DNA of 14,091 nucleotides from Verrucomicrobiales bacterium (GCA_031279715.1 JAITHY010000052.1:1-14091), one strand, 5' to 3'; numbered from the stretch's first letter, positions 1-7,356 are shown. A program made the numbers and translations. Notes: generated by a model not told the origin, from the letters alone.

Positions 1-125
1 ATTTGCATTTGGTGCAACTGGTTTCCGACCGCGTGTGTTTTTTGAACCGCGAGGTGTGCGGCATCGGCTCCGCTGACGATGTGCTGCGCCACCATTACTT
101 GAAAGGATTTTGGCATCAAAAATGA
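1..125 (+). CDS. Metal ABC transporter ATP-binding protein, C-terminal fragment
   Basis: Only the last 40 codons are inside the window; the gene begins to the left and ends at TGA 123-125. The visible tail contains LVSDRVCFLNREVCGIGSAD, the usual end of ZnuC/MntA-type ATPases, where the helix after the H-loop leads into 'aDRV..LNr.v.a.G' and then a short helix. All catalytic motifs lie outside. The stop overlaps the start of the next gene (ATGA, 122-125), a sign of translational coupling in one operon. The family energises uptake of zinc, manganese or iron through the ABC-3 permease encoded next. The metal cannot be told from this fragment. Confidence 0.75.
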   Translation, partial: LHLVQLVSDRVCFLNREVCGIGSADDVLRHHYLKGFWHQK

Positions 126-979
126 TGAGCGATTTCTGGCAGCTTGAGTTTATGCGGAACACGCTGATTGCGGCGGCGATTTTGGGGCCAACCTGTGCGC
201 TGCTCGGCGTGTTTGTGACGTTGCGGGGCATGGCGTTTTTCAGCGACGCGCTCGCGCACGCGGCTGTGACGGGCGTGGCGCTGGGGTATTTGTTGCGGGA
301 AATTTCGCCGCTGACGGTGAATCCGATGCTGTTCATGTTCGGTTTCAGCGTGGCGCTGGCGACGCTGATGGAGTGGCTGTTTGAGAAAACCAAGTTGAGG
401 CCGGACACCCTCATCGCCCTCAGCTTCACCGGCAGCGTGGCGCTGGGCTATGTCATCATCAGCGCGCTGGGCAAGTTCCGGCTCATTGACGCGATTTTGT
501 TCGGCAGCATTTACGCCAACTCGACGCGGGATATTTTCATCCAGCTCGCGCTCGCCGTGACCGTCAGCGGCGTGCTGTTATGGAATTTGAAAGCCTACGC
601 GCTGGGTATTTTGCAGCCGGACTTGGCGCGGGTGCAGGGCATCAGGCTGGAACAGTTAAATTACCTGTTTGCGATCGTCATCGCCGCCACGGTGACGATA
701 GGATTGAAAATGCTCGGCGCGTTGTTGTTGAGCGCGCTGATTGTCGTCCCGCCGGCCGCGGCGCGATTGGCGGCGGGAAATTTCAAGCAACTGCTGCTGT
801 GGTCGCCCATCATCGGCTTGCTTGCCGCCGCCGGCGGGGTGTTGACCTCCTATTCAATCGACACCCCGACCGGGCCGACGATTGTGTTGGTCAACGTCAG
901 CGTGTTGCTGTTGCTGCTGTTTTTCCGGCTGGCCAAAAATTACGCCGGGCGTCACGGCCCGCCTTGCCGCCGCAAATAA
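122..979 (+). CDS. Metal ABC transporter permease (ABC-3 / ZnuB-MntB-TroC family)
   Basis: A 285-aa, strongly hydrophobic protein with about eight or nine predicted membrane segments, the usual length for ABC-3 permeases. The signature near residues 25-60, with LLGVFVTLRGMAFFSDALAH, is the classic 'G.f.vlR.maf.gdalsHa' stretch after the first helix. It should form the inner-membrane channel powered by the ATPase whose end lies just upstream. I chose ATG 122 because it overlaps the upstream stop; an in-frame TTG at 110 is possible but lies only 2 nt after the AAAGGA at 102-107. Residues 66-70 are encoded by an exact 15-nt copy of the dispersed motif (307-321), and another copy lies at 558-571. 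Substrate (Zn, Mn or Fe) is undetermined; no Zur or MntR box is visible because the operon start is outside. Confidence 0.9.
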   Translation: MMSDFWQLEFMRNTLIAAAILGPTCALLGVFVTLRGMAFFSDALAHAAVTGVALGYLLREISPLTVNPMLFMFGFSVALATLMEWLFEKTKLRPDTLIALSFTGSVALGYVIISALGKFRLIDAILFGSIYANSTRDIFIQLALAVTVSGVLLWNLKAYALGILQPDLARVQGIRLEQLNYLFAIVIAATVTIGLKMLGALLLSALIVVPPAAARLAAGNFKQLLLWSPIIGLLAAAGGVLTSYSIDTPTGPTIVLVNVSVLLLLLFFRLAKNYAGRHGPPCRRK

Positions 980-1015
980 AACGGCTAAATTGAGGATTGT
1001 TCAATCCTGTTGTTT

Positions 1016-1393
1016 ATGAATTTTCTTGGCACACTTTGGCAGTCGTTTGTCACCGGCGAATGGCAGTTCACCTTCAGCAGCCCCGCGGAATGGGTGGGGA
1101 CGGCGCTGTCGTTGTACGGGTTTTATTGGTGCATCCTGAAGCGCCCAGGTTGCTTCATCATTTTTCTGCTTGGCGATGTGTTGTGGTTCATCACCGCGCT
1201 GGCAAGTCAGCATTGGTCATTGGTGGCGCAGCAAGTGGTGTATCTGCTCATGGACGCGTCGGGCTACGCGGTATGGCTGGCTCAGCAGCGCGTCGAGGAT
1301 CAGTCGAAGGATTACTTGCGCGCGCTGGAGGACGAGGTGATGATGCTCTCCGCCAAGCTGGAAGTTTTAAACGAGCGGCAGCAAGAGCGCTAA
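1016..1393 (+). CDS. Small integral membrane protein of unknown function (faintly PnuC-like)
   Basis: A 125-aa product with three likely membrane helices at about residues 26-41, 47-63 and 68-88, then a charged, coiled-coil-like tail (residues 93-125). The helix pattern and the 'LVAQQVVYLLMDASGYAVW' stretch recall part of the PnuC nicotinamide-riboside transporter fold, but it is half the usual length and I see no diagnostic binding residues, so the resemblance is weak. ATG 1016 is preferred; an in-frame TTG at 1010 would add two residues. A GAGG at 992-995 is too far away to be convincing, and it lies beside a short palindrome GGATTG-TT-CAATCC (994-1007). The 3' end overlaps the convergent antiporter gene by 4 nt. 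Confidence 0.6.
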   Translation: MNFLGTLWQSFVTGEWQFTFSSPAEWVGTALSLYGFYWCILKRPGCFIIFLLGDVLWFITALASQHWSLVAQQVVYLLMDASGYAVWLAQQRVEDQSKDYLRALEDEVMMLSAKLEVLNERQQER

Positions 1394-2511
1394 TCGCCCT
1401 GGCGCTTTGGCAGGCATAAAATCGACACGACGCTGATGGTCAGCCCCATGATCAGCAAGCATTGCCCCAGTTCCGGCTTAACCTCCGTCACCATCAGCGT
1501 CTTCACCGCCACGGCGACGATGGTCAGATTGGGGCAAACGAGGAGAAAAGTTCGCTCATTGCCCGGCAACCAACGCCGCCACCACGCGCGATATAGCGCG
1601 TAACGCAACACCAGCAGCGCCCCCGCTCCAGACAACCCGGCCAGACCGAGCCATGAAAACACCGCGCCCGGTGGAATGAGAATGCCGAGGCTGGTGAAAA
1701 ATACAGGGATGAGCAGCCGCTCCGCGAGCGGACGCAAATGACGCTCCATCGTCAGCCCCTCGTGCGTCGCGCCGCTGATGAACAGGCCGAAAAAAAACGC
1801 CGTCTTCGGCGCGGACAACCCCAGCCGCTCACCGGCAGCGGCGACCGCCAGCACCAGCAGCGCGATAAAGTGCGCCTGCCAGCGGCTCGTGAACTCCAGC
1901 AAGCGGTTCACCAGCCTGGCAAGAAATTGCGCGCAATATGCCACCACCAGCACCGCGACCATAACGCCGGCCAGATGCAGTGGAATTTTCAAATAATGAT
2001 GATGACTCTTAATCGTGGCGTCAGCGGCGGCGATGAGCAGCACCGCCAGCACTTCCAGCGCCACCATCCACAACAACACGGCGCGCCTCGTCGCCTCGTC
2101 GCGGCGCGGATAATCCCGCCACGCGTGATATGTCATGCTCACCGAACACGCGCACAACGCTGACGCTGACAACAGACTGGCAATCCAATCAAACCCCAGC
2201 CACACCCCCGTGACCGTCAGCGCCGGAATTTGCGCCAGCATCCAAAATGCCGCGTTGCGCAACGCCGTCAGCGACTCGCGCCTGCCCGGCAAATCAATTT
2301 CCAGGCCGATGGTGAACAACAAAAACACAAATCCGAACTCCCCCGCCTGCGTCAGCAATTGATGAGCATCCCCGTCGCTCAGCGCTCCAAACACGATTCC
2401 CGATACGATATAAACCGGATAAACCAGCGCCGCGCGCCCCGCCCGCCGGCAAATTTCCGGCACAATCATCAGCAACAACAGGACAACGATGGCGACTTCA
2501 ATCTGCGTCAT
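1390..2511 (-). CDS. CPA2-family cation/proton antiporter (Kef/Nap-type membrane domain)
   Basis: A 373-aa, almost wholly hydrophobic protein with about 11-12 membrane segments. Residues 63-74, FLLFTIGLEIDL, are the hallmark 'F..GLe.d' of the monovalent cation:proton antiporter 2 family. The cytoplasmic TrkA-N/RCK nucleotide-binding domain found in KefB/KefC is absent, so this is the membrane domain only, as in shorter CPA2 exchangers. Likely role: exchange of Na+ or K+ for H+ across the inner membrane. The start ATG 2511 has no clear Shine-Dalgarno. The gene is divergent from the LysM amidase (103-nt gap) and convergent with the small membrane protein. Several motif copies lie inside (2019-2026, 2211-2222, 2266-2273). 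Family confident; ion unknown. Confidence 0.85.
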   Translation of the reverse strand: MTQIEVAIVVLLLLMIVPEICRRAGRAALVYPVYIVSGIVFGALSDGDAHQLLTQAGEFGFVFLLFTIGLEIDLPGRRESLTALRNAAFWMLAQIPALTVTGVWLGFDWIASLLSASALCACSVSMTYHAWRDYPRRDEATRRAVLLWMVALEVLAVLLIAAADATIKSHHHYLKIPLHLAGVMVAVLVVAYCAQFLARLVNRLLEFTSRWQAHFIALLVLAVAAAGERLGLSAPKTAFFFGLFISGATHEGLTMERHLRPLAERLLIPVFFTSLGILIPPGAVFSWLGLAGLSGAGALLVLRYALYRAWWRRWLPGNERTFLLVCPNLTIVAVAVKTLMVTEVKPELGQCLLIMGLTISVVSILCLPKRQGD

Positions 2512-2614
2512 GGCGGCAGTTTAACGCAAAATTTGGGAGCATAACCATTGTTTAGCATCACCGCCTTCCCACTTTTTCCTACGCAAAAATGGTTCTTGGC
2601 AGTAACTTGGCAGG

Positions 2615-3679
2615 GTGCGCGAATTGCTTTATGCGCTGCGGTTCGGATTGCCGCTGTTGGCGGTGGTGACGAATTTGTCGGCGTACACACACACGGTCAA
2701 GAAAGGGGACACGCTGTACAGCTTGAGCCGCGCGCACGGCGTCAGTGTCGAGGTCATCGTCAAGGCCAATCCGAATATCAATGCGGCGGCGCTGAGGGTG
2801 GGGCAAACCATTGAAATTCCTGGCCAGCCCAATGTCACCGGCAGCGGAACAACTTCGCCGCCAGCGGTGAGCGTCACGGGCGGCGGCGTGCCAACAGTGC
2901 ATGTCGTTAAAAAAGGCGACACGCTGACGGCCATTGCAAAACAACATAAAGTCACCGTCAGCGACCTCACGGCCTGGAACAAGCTGGCGTCGCCGCAAAT
3001 CAACACCGGACAAAAATTAAAAGTTTCCGCGCCGCCACTGACGGTGACCTCAACAATGTCCGCCACGGTCAGCGGAACGGACGCGGTCAGCGCTTCCGTC
3101 AAGCCCGCGCCGCCCGCGAAGCCGCTGACGGTCATCCAGCCGCCGCCGGAAAAATATTTGTTCGTCTCGCGGGTGAAAAAACAAATCGACGCGCCGAAAA
3201 TCTCGCGCCAGTGGAAATACATTGTCGTCCACCACAGCGGCAGCCGGCGCGGGAACGCGGCGATTTTCGAGTACGACCACCGCCGGCGCGGCATGGAGAA
3301 CGGGCTGGCGTATCATTTCATCATCGGCAACGGCACGGACAGCGGCGACGGTGAAATTGAAATCGGCGGCCGCTGGCGGCGGCAACTCAAGGGCGGACAT
3401 TTGCGCACGGAGTTGACGGAGAACGGCGTGGAGATTAACGAGACGGCGATTGGGATTTGTCTGGTCGGCGATTTTGAAAAGGACCGGCCGACGCGAAAAC
3501 AGATTGCCGCGCTGATTGAATTGGTCAATTATTTGAACAAGCGGGCGGTGGCGGCGGGTTATGCGAAGCCGCGCTTTACGGTGCACGGGACGATTCACCC
3601 GCGGCACACGGATTGCCCCGGCAAGAATTTCCCGAAGGCGGCGTTGTTCAGAATGTTCGGCGCGGGAAGCGGAGAATAA
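2615..3679 (+). CDS. Exported N-acetylmuramoyl-L-alanine amidase with two LysM domains
   Basis: A 354-aa protein with a hydrophobic N-terminal export segment (about residues 4-23), two LysM peptidoglycan-binding modules (about 24-69 and 94-138, each with the typical 'V.KGDTL'), a Thr/Ser/Val/Pro linker (139-179) and an amidase_2/PGRP-type catalytic domain (about 200-345). Likely zinc ligands are H206 or H207 in YIVVHHSG, H324 and C334 in the VHG...HTDCPG segment, with the 10-residue H-to-C spacing seen between the AmpD ligands. Predicted to cleave the amide bond between MurNAc and the stem peptide in the periplasm. An in-frame stop at 2603-2605 limits the start to GTG 2615 or TTG 2624; AGGG at 2612-2615 would fit the TTG. 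The linker is unusually rich in dispersed-motif copies (3033-3134). Confidence 0.87.
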   Translation: MRELLYALRFGLPLLAVVTNLSAYTHTVKKGDTLYSLSRAHGVSVEVIVKANPNINAAALRVGQTIEIPGQPNVTGSGTTSPPAVSVTGGGVPTVHVVKKGDTLTAIAKQHKVTVSDLTAWNKLASPQINTGQKLKVSAPPLTVTSTMSATVSGTDAVSASVKPAPPAKPLTVIQPPPEKYLFVSRVKKQIDAPKISRQWKYIVVHHSGSRRGNAAIFEYDHRRRGMENGLAYHFIIGNGTDSGDGEIEIGGRWRRQLKGGHLRTELTENGVEINETAIGICLVGDFEKDRPTRKQIAALIELVNYLNKRAVAAGYAKPRFTVHGTIHPRHTDCPGKNFPKAALFRMFGAGSGE

Positions 3680-3682
3680 TTT

Positions 3683-4252
3683 ATGAAAATTGGCTCGGTG
3701 CAAATCGGTTGGGCGCTGACGGTGACGGTGGCGCTGGGTTTTTTAATGCCCTGGGTGCGCTTCGCGCCGACGGCGGCGTTCGACGACCAGGCGGAGATTG
3801 TCGCGCAGCTGGCGGAGGATAACTGGCTGTGCGATTACGTGTTGATGAACAACCATGATTGGCGGGCGTTGCGGCAAAATCCGGCGGCTGGGGAGTCAGG
3901 CCTGCAAGTCGCGCTGACGGGACGTGACGCTGACGATGCGGCGCGCGCGCTGGCGGAAATTTTATTCGGCGAGGCCGGTTTCAAAAACAAGGCGCTGTTG
4001 CTGGCGCCGCTGTTGGCTGCTGCGGGCGCGGTGGCCTTGATGCGCTGGAAGAAGGCGCGGCATTGGCTCATCGCGCTGATGGTGACGCAGGCGGCGTTTT
4101 ATTTTTATCTGCGCTGGCAGTTGCGCGACGCTTATGTGAACCGGCTGGTGCTGGAATTGAATTGGGGCGTGTGGCTGACGTTGTATGGTCTGGCGCTGAT
4201 GACACTGATCATGAGCGTGCGCGCGCTACTGCCGCCGAAGGTGAAATGGTAG
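3683..4252 (+). CDS. Hypothetical membrane protein, probable partner of the LysM amidase
   Basis: A 189-aa protein I do not recognise. It has an N-terminal hydrophobic segment (about residues 8-25), a soluble, probably periplasmic loop of about 75 residues with acidic and Trp-rich character, then three helices (about 103-120, 127-142, 159-180) and a short basic C-terminus. It starts 3 nt after the amidase stop, so the two are almost certainly co-transcribed and a cell-envelope role is reasonable inference. The gene ends 3 nt from the convergent tatA stop. Two CGCTGACG copies sit 8 nt apart at 3912-3935, and another starts 31 nt into the gene (3713-3725). ATG 3683 is the only sensible start. 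Confidence 0.65.
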   Translation: MKIGSVQIGWALTVTVALGFLMPWVRFAPTAAFDDQAEIVAQLAEDNWLCDYVLMNNHDWRALRQNPAAGESGLQVALTGRDADDAARALAEILFGEAGFKNKALLLAPLLAAAGAVALMRWKKARHWLIALMVTQAAFYFYLRWQLRDAYVNRLVLELNWGVWLTLYGLALMTLIMSVRALLPPKVKW

Positions 4253-4255
4253 GGT

Positions 4256-4525
4256 TTACGATTTGCTTTCTTCGCTGTTGGCGTCGGAGGTGTAAGTAAT
4301 CGTGCCGGACGGTTTTTCCGCTTTTTTACTGCCGTCGTCATGCAACGCTTTGTTGAATTCGCGTTCCACGTCGTCCTTGGCTTTTTTGAACTCGGCAATG
4401 CTTTTGCCAAGCCCTTTGGCCAGGCCGGGCAATTTGTTCGCGCCGAACAGCAGGATGACAATTGCCAAAATCCAAATCCAATCCGAGCCGTGCGGCAAAC
4501 CAAACGCCAATATTGGTGTAATCAT
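4256..4525 (-). CDS. tatA: Twin-arginine translocation protein TatA/TatE family
   Basis: An 89-aa protein with one N-terminal transmembrane helix, the invariant 'FG..KLP' hinge (ILLFGANKLPGLAKGLGKSI) and the following amphipathic helix with EFKKAKDD, then a short charged tail. This is the TatA layout: multimers form the pore or membrane-weakening patch through which folded proteins are exported. The open frame extends upstream to ATG 4567, but that would add a second hydrophobic stretch unusual for TatA. A good promoter (-35 TTGCCA, -10 TATACT) lies inside that extension and would start transcription at about ATG 4525, so I chose 4525 and predict a leaderless mRNA. TatA versus TatB cannot be settled by length alone; the short tail favours TatA. 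Confidence 0.85.
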   Translation of the reverse strand: MITPILAFGLPHGSDWIWILAIVILLFGANKLPGLAKGLGKSIAEFKKAKDDVEREFNKALHDDGSKKAEKPSGTITYTSDANSEESKS

Positions 4526-4532
4526 AAAAACC

Positions 4533-4560
4533 AGTATAGTCATGATCAGCGGCTTGGCAA
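4533..4560 (-). promoter_or_regulatory. Sigma70-like promoter for leaderless tatA
   Basis: Reading the minus strand, -35 TTGCCA (4560-4555) and -10 TATACT (4538-4533) are separated by 16 bp, each matching five of six consensus bases. Seven bases follow before ATG 4525, so transcription would begin at or within a base or two of the start codon. Confidence 0.5.
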
Positions 4561-4574
4561 GGTTCATTTGCGGC

Positions 4575-4602
4575 TGGACGTTGATGTTTTTTGTTGTACA
4601 AT
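4575..4602 (+). promoter_or_regulatory. Sigma70-like promoter for leaderless pyrH
   Basis: -35 TGGACG (4575-4580, four of six) and -10 TACAAT (4597-4602, five of six) with a 16-bp spacer. Six bases (all C) separate the -10 from ATG 4609, so the mRNA would start at the start codon. No Shine-Dalgarno lies upstream of this ATG, in agreement. Confidence 0.45.
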
Positions 4603-4608
4603 CCCCCC

Positions 4609-5334
4609 ATGTCTGCGCGCTCCAAAACCAAGTACAAACGCATTCTTCTCAAGCTCAGCGGCGAGGTTCTGGCCGATAAAAAAGAACCCCTCTCGCCCGC
4701 GGTCAGCCGTGGCATCGCGCGGCAGATTAAGGAAATTCACAACATCGGCGTTCAGATTGCCGTGGTCATCGGCGGCGGCAACATTTGGCGCGGGCTGACC
4801 AACAGCAACCGCGGCATGGACCGCAGCACCGCCGATTACATGGGCATGCTCGCGACGGTCATCAACAGCCTCGCCTTGCAGGACGCGCTGGAGCAGGAGG
4901 GCGTGCTGACGCGCGTGCAGACGGCGATTGAAATGAAAAATGTCGCCGAGCCGTTCATCCGCCGCCGCGCCATCCGCCACCTCGAAAAAGGGCGCGTGGT
5001 GATTTTCGGCGCGGGCACGGGCAGCCCGTTTTTCTCGACCGACACGACGGCGGCGTTGCGCGCGAACGAAATCAACGCTGACGTTCTGCTCAAGGCGACG
5101 AAGGTGGACGGCATTTACGATTGCGACCCGAAGAAAAATCCGCAGGCGAAACGTTACGCCAAAATTTCCTACGTCGAGGCTCTGCGTCAGCGGCTGCAAG
5201 TGATGGACTCGACCGCGTTCAGCCTGTGCCTCGACAACAACATGCCCATCATCGTGTTCGATATGTTCAAGCCCGGCAACTTGAAACGCGTCGCGCTGGG
5301 CGGGACCGTTGGCACGCTGGTGACGGAGAAATAA
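4609..5334 (+). CDS. pyrH: UMP kinase
   Basis: A 241-aa amino-acid-kinase-fold protein of normal PyrH length. Visible motifs: LLKLSGE (residues 13-19, phosphate binding), VVIGGGNIWRG (nucleotide/UMP site), GTGSPFFSTDTTAALRA (UMP binding) and KVDGIYDCDPKKNP (ATP lid region). It phosphorylates UMP to UDP with ATP in the cytoplasm, the committed step to UTP and CTP, and the bacterial enzyme is a hexamer under GTP/UTP control. Start ATG 4609 is chosen over an upstream in-frame TTG at 4591, because it gives the conserved N-terminus and sits right after the promoter. frr, a usual pyrH neighbour, is on the same strand but 4.15 kb downstream. Confidence 0.97.
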   Translation: MSARSKTKYKRILLKLSGEVLADKKEPLSPAVSRGIARQIKEIHNIGVQIAVVIGGGNIWRGLTNSNRGMDRSTADYMGMLATVINSLALQDALEQEGVLTRVQTAIEMKNVAEPFIRRRAIRHLEKGRVVIFGAGTGSPFFSTDTTAALRANEINADVLLKATKVDGIYDCDPKKNPQAKRYAKISYVEALRQRLQVMDSTAFSLCLDNNMPIIVFDMFKPGNLKRVALGGTVGTLVTEK

Positions 5335-5337
5335 CGT

Positions 5338-5364
5338 CGCTGACGATGAGATTGACCGTCAGCG
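5338..5364 (+). terminator. Inverted pair of the dispersed motif after pyrH
   Basis: CGCTGACGATGA (5338-5349), loop GAT, then TGACCGTCAGCG (5353-5364). Ten of twelve positions pair, including eight contiguous GC-rich pairs, starting 3 nt after the pyrH stop. There is no strong T-tract after it (AGTTATTTAG), so intrinsic termination is plausible but not typical. Both arms are copies of the dispersed motif. Confidence 0.45.
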
Positions 5365-5389
5365 GCAGTTATTTAGCGGCGCTTTTCAA

Positions 5390-5821
5390 TCATTCATGGC
5401 CAAGGGAAACATCGCTTTCACTTTGCAGCTTGTAGGCCGCGCCCGTTGCCATGTCAACAATCATCCCGGGAAATTCCCACGAAATGAAATTGGCGAAAAA
5501 CCAGCCGTTGACGCCCACGCCCAAATGAACCGTTTTTGGCGCGAAGCCTGAATGGCTGTATTGCACGGTGTAATCTTCCGGTTGGGCGAAACCCGCCGAG
5601 GTTGGCAGTGTCAGCGTTATCGGCGTTTTGCCGCGAAAGACGATTTCGCCTTTTTGGTTGGTGACGACAACGTCAGCGTTGGACGGTTTGCTCTTGAGCG
5701 CGACTTCCTGTTTGCCGCCACTGACGATGGTCGCGCAGCCAATCATAAACATCGCCACTGACAAAGCCGCCGCGCTGACGGTCACGCGATGCGCCAATGA
5801 TTTTGTAATTTTTATTTTCAT
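5390..5821 (-). CDS. PEGA-like lipoprotein of unknown function
   Basis: A 143-aa protein with a basic N-terminus, a hydrophobic stretch and a lipobox (MFMIGCATI, Cys at residue 29), so probably lipidated and envelope-anchored. The body has 'SKPSNADVVVTNQKGEIVFRG' followed by KTPITLTLP and a later YSHSGF: the pattern 'S.P.ga.V.v.g...G.TP' of PEGA-type beta domains. The end, WEFPGMIVDMATGAAYKL, is typical of small outer-membrane-associated lipoproteins whose function is unknown. No strong Shine-Dalgarno precedes ATG 5821. A hairpin terminator (5842-5865) separates it from the porin gene upstream, so it is probably transcribed on its own. Confidence 0.75.
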   Translation of the reverse strand: MKIKITKSLAHRVTVSAAALSVAMFMIGCATIVSGGKQEVALKSKPSNADVVVTNQKGEIVFRGKTPITLTLPTSAGFAQPEDYTVQYSHSGFAPKTVHLGVGVNGWFFANFISWEFPGMIVDMATGAAYKLQSESDVSLGHE

Positions 5822-5841
5822 ATTTTTTTATCATTCACAAA

Positions 5842-5865
5842 ACCCCGGAGCTTGCGCCCCGGGGT
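5842..5865 (-). terminator. Rho-independent terminator of the porin gene
   Basis: ACCCCGGAGC (5842-5851), loop TTGC, GCCCCGGGGT (5856-5865): a 10-bp stem with one mismatch. On the minus strand it is followed by TTTTG, placing it 44 nt after the porin stop. On the plus strand it is followed by CATGTTTTT, so it may work in both directions. Confidence 0.7.
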
Positions 5866-5909
5866 CATGTTTTTCATACTTTCCAATCGACAAGAGGAAA
5901 ACCAATCGG

Positions 5910-7187
5910 TCAGAAAGTATAAACTGCTTCGATGGCGACGGTGTGGCCGCTGTCGTGACTTTGCAAGGTCGCGCTGCCGATGTTGTAATCGAGCACGCGG
6001 TTGTTGCCCAAATCAAAACGGTATTCCGCGCGAATGACAAGGTTTTCCGCCACGTTGAAACCCGCTGTCAGCGTCGCACTCCACAGGTCGTCGCTGTTGC
6101 TCAGACCGACGTAGTGCAGATAGTTGTTATACAAGTGCAGATAGCTGACCCGCGCGGCCAGGCTGAAGATGTCGTTGAATTGATACTTCGCGTAGCCAGC
6201 GCCGCCGAACATCGTGACATTGCCAAGCTCAACACCATAATTACTGCCGAGATTGGCATAGATAATGTCGTAATTCACACCGAGCAGGAGCTTGCCATTG
6301 GTGAATTTTGGCACCCAGTTGATGATGCCGTCATACACCACGAAGTTGTCTTTTTGCACCGTCAGCGGACCACCAAAACCAGCGCCTGCCAGCGCCGAGG
6401 AGATATCACCGGGCAGTGATTTGCCAGCCAAAAAATCCTCGCCGCGCGCATCCCAACTGTAATATAGCGCGTGCTGCCAGTTGGCATTGCCGCCGGGCAC
6501 GGTGAAATTCACCTTTGCCATGATCCCATAACCATCGCCAGTCGCGTCATGGTCAGCGATGAAACCGCTGCCGGTGTTGCTGTCGAGGTTGCTGCCATTG
6601 GCGACCGCCAGACCGAAGTCCACGATGTCGTTCAGTTTGTATTCCGCTGACACACCCGTGAAATAAGTGGGGATGAAAGCGGCGATGTCACCATAGGTGA
6701 TGTTCAAATTCGCCGGACGGTCGGGCGCTTCATAACCCAGCCAACCGATGAATTTTCCCGCTTTGACCACCACGCCGCTGCTGAGCGGAGCATTGGCGGT
6801 GACGTAAGCTTGTTGCAGGAACAGCGATGACGCGCTGCCGCCAGCATCTTCACCAACCATCGCGTCCACACGGAATCCCGCGTCCCACGTGTTTTTCCCT
6901 CCGAGGTCTTTGGCCAGCGTCAGCTTGACCGCGTTGACATTGAAATCGCCCTTGGGAGCGAGGTCAGTGCCGTTGCGGAACAAGTTGTAGCCGTTGTAGA
7001 AATTGTAGGTATAACCCACATCCACATACCCGCTGAGCTTGACGCCAGCGGTATCGGCCTCGACGTAGTTGATTTTTTCCACTGCTTTTGAAAGGTCTTT
7101 TGCGGACGGCGCGGGAGCGCCACCGTCAGCGAACGCCGCGTTGGCAATCAGCGCGGCGCTGAAAAGACCGGTTATTAGTTTGTTCAT
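5910..7187 (-). CDS. Putative outer-membrane beta-barrel porin (BBP2/OmpL-like)
   Basis: A 425-aa protein with a clear signal peptide (MNKLITGLFSAALIANAAFA, cleavage after AFA), a short helical N-terminal part, and then alternating amphipathic strands rich in Tyr, Gly and Asn ending in the aromatic C-terminus AVYTF typical of barrels. The order LSGYVDVGYTYNFYNGYN, then QQAYVTANAPL, VKAGKFIGWLGYEAPDRP, FTGVSAEY and AVANGS matches the beta-barrel porin-2 family. Likely a passive channel for small solutes. The frame is open to 7469, but ATG 7187 is chosen because it starts the signal peptide; the extension has no coding character. The leader carries A-rich AAAGAAAG rather than a strong Shine-Dalgarno. 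The XRE gene is divergent. Confidence 0.88.
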   Translation of the reverse strand: MNKLITGLFSAALIANAAFADGGAPAPSAKDLSKAVEKINYVEADTAGVKLSGYVDVGYTYNFYNGYNLFRNGTDLAPKGDFNVNAVKLTLAKDLGGKNTWDAGFRVDAMVGEDAGGSASSLFLQQAYVTANAPLSSGVVVKAGKFIGWLGYEAPDRPANLNITYGDIAAFIPTYFTGVSAEYKLNDIVDFGLAVANGSNLDSNTGSGFIADHDATGDGYGIMAKVNFTVPGGNANWQHALYYSWDARGEDFLAGKSLPGDISSALAGAGFGGPLTVQKDNFVVYDGIINWVPKFTNGKLLLGVNYDIIYANLGSNYGVELGNVTMFGGAGYAKYQFNDIFSLAARVSYLHLYNNYLHYVGLSNSDDLWSATLTAGFNVAENLVIRAEYRFDLGNNRVLDYNIGSATLQSHDSGHTVAIEAVYTF

Positions 7188-7269
7188 TTTGTTTTTTCTT
7201 TCTTTTGTTTCGCCCGCTGACCGTGACCCGATGACCTTCACCGCCGCCACCATCAGTGCGCTGGTTGAA

Positions 7270-7297
7270 AAAATATCAAAATCCAAATAGTAGTCAA
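7270..7297 (-). promoter_or_regulatory. Possible promoter of the porin gene
   Basis: In the AT-rich gap between the porin and XRE genes, the minus strand has -35 TTGACT (7297-7292), a 16-bp spacer and -10 TATTTT (7275-7270). This predicts a leader of about 75 nt containing a variant dispersed motif (7214-7226). In such AT-rich DNA other hexamers are possible. Confidence 0.3.
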
Positions 7298-7356
7298 TAG
7301 AATAATAGTAGGCAATGTACTGATGTATTCCGTTTATTTCCGTCAACATTACCTGG

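Noticed and set aside
997..1419. 140-aa alternative frame over the small membrane protein
   Set aside because: Lacks the clean three-helix pattern and runs into the convergent antiporter gene; the 1016 frame has better coding character.
3123..3134. Explaining the motif by Leu-Thr-Val codon preference
   Set aside because: Copies occur on both strands and in intergenic DNA, and encode PLTV in one orientation and VSG or TVS in the other, so a single codon-pair bias cannot account for them.
2629..3294. 221-aa minus-strand frame opposite the LysM amidase
   Set aside because: Antisense of well-supported LysM domains; no initiation signals and no recognisable family.
5628..6419. 263-aa open frame on the plus strand opposite the lipoprotein and porin genes
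   Set aside because: Antisense shadow of the signal-peptide-bearing porin; composition is that of a reverse-complemented gene and it matches no family.
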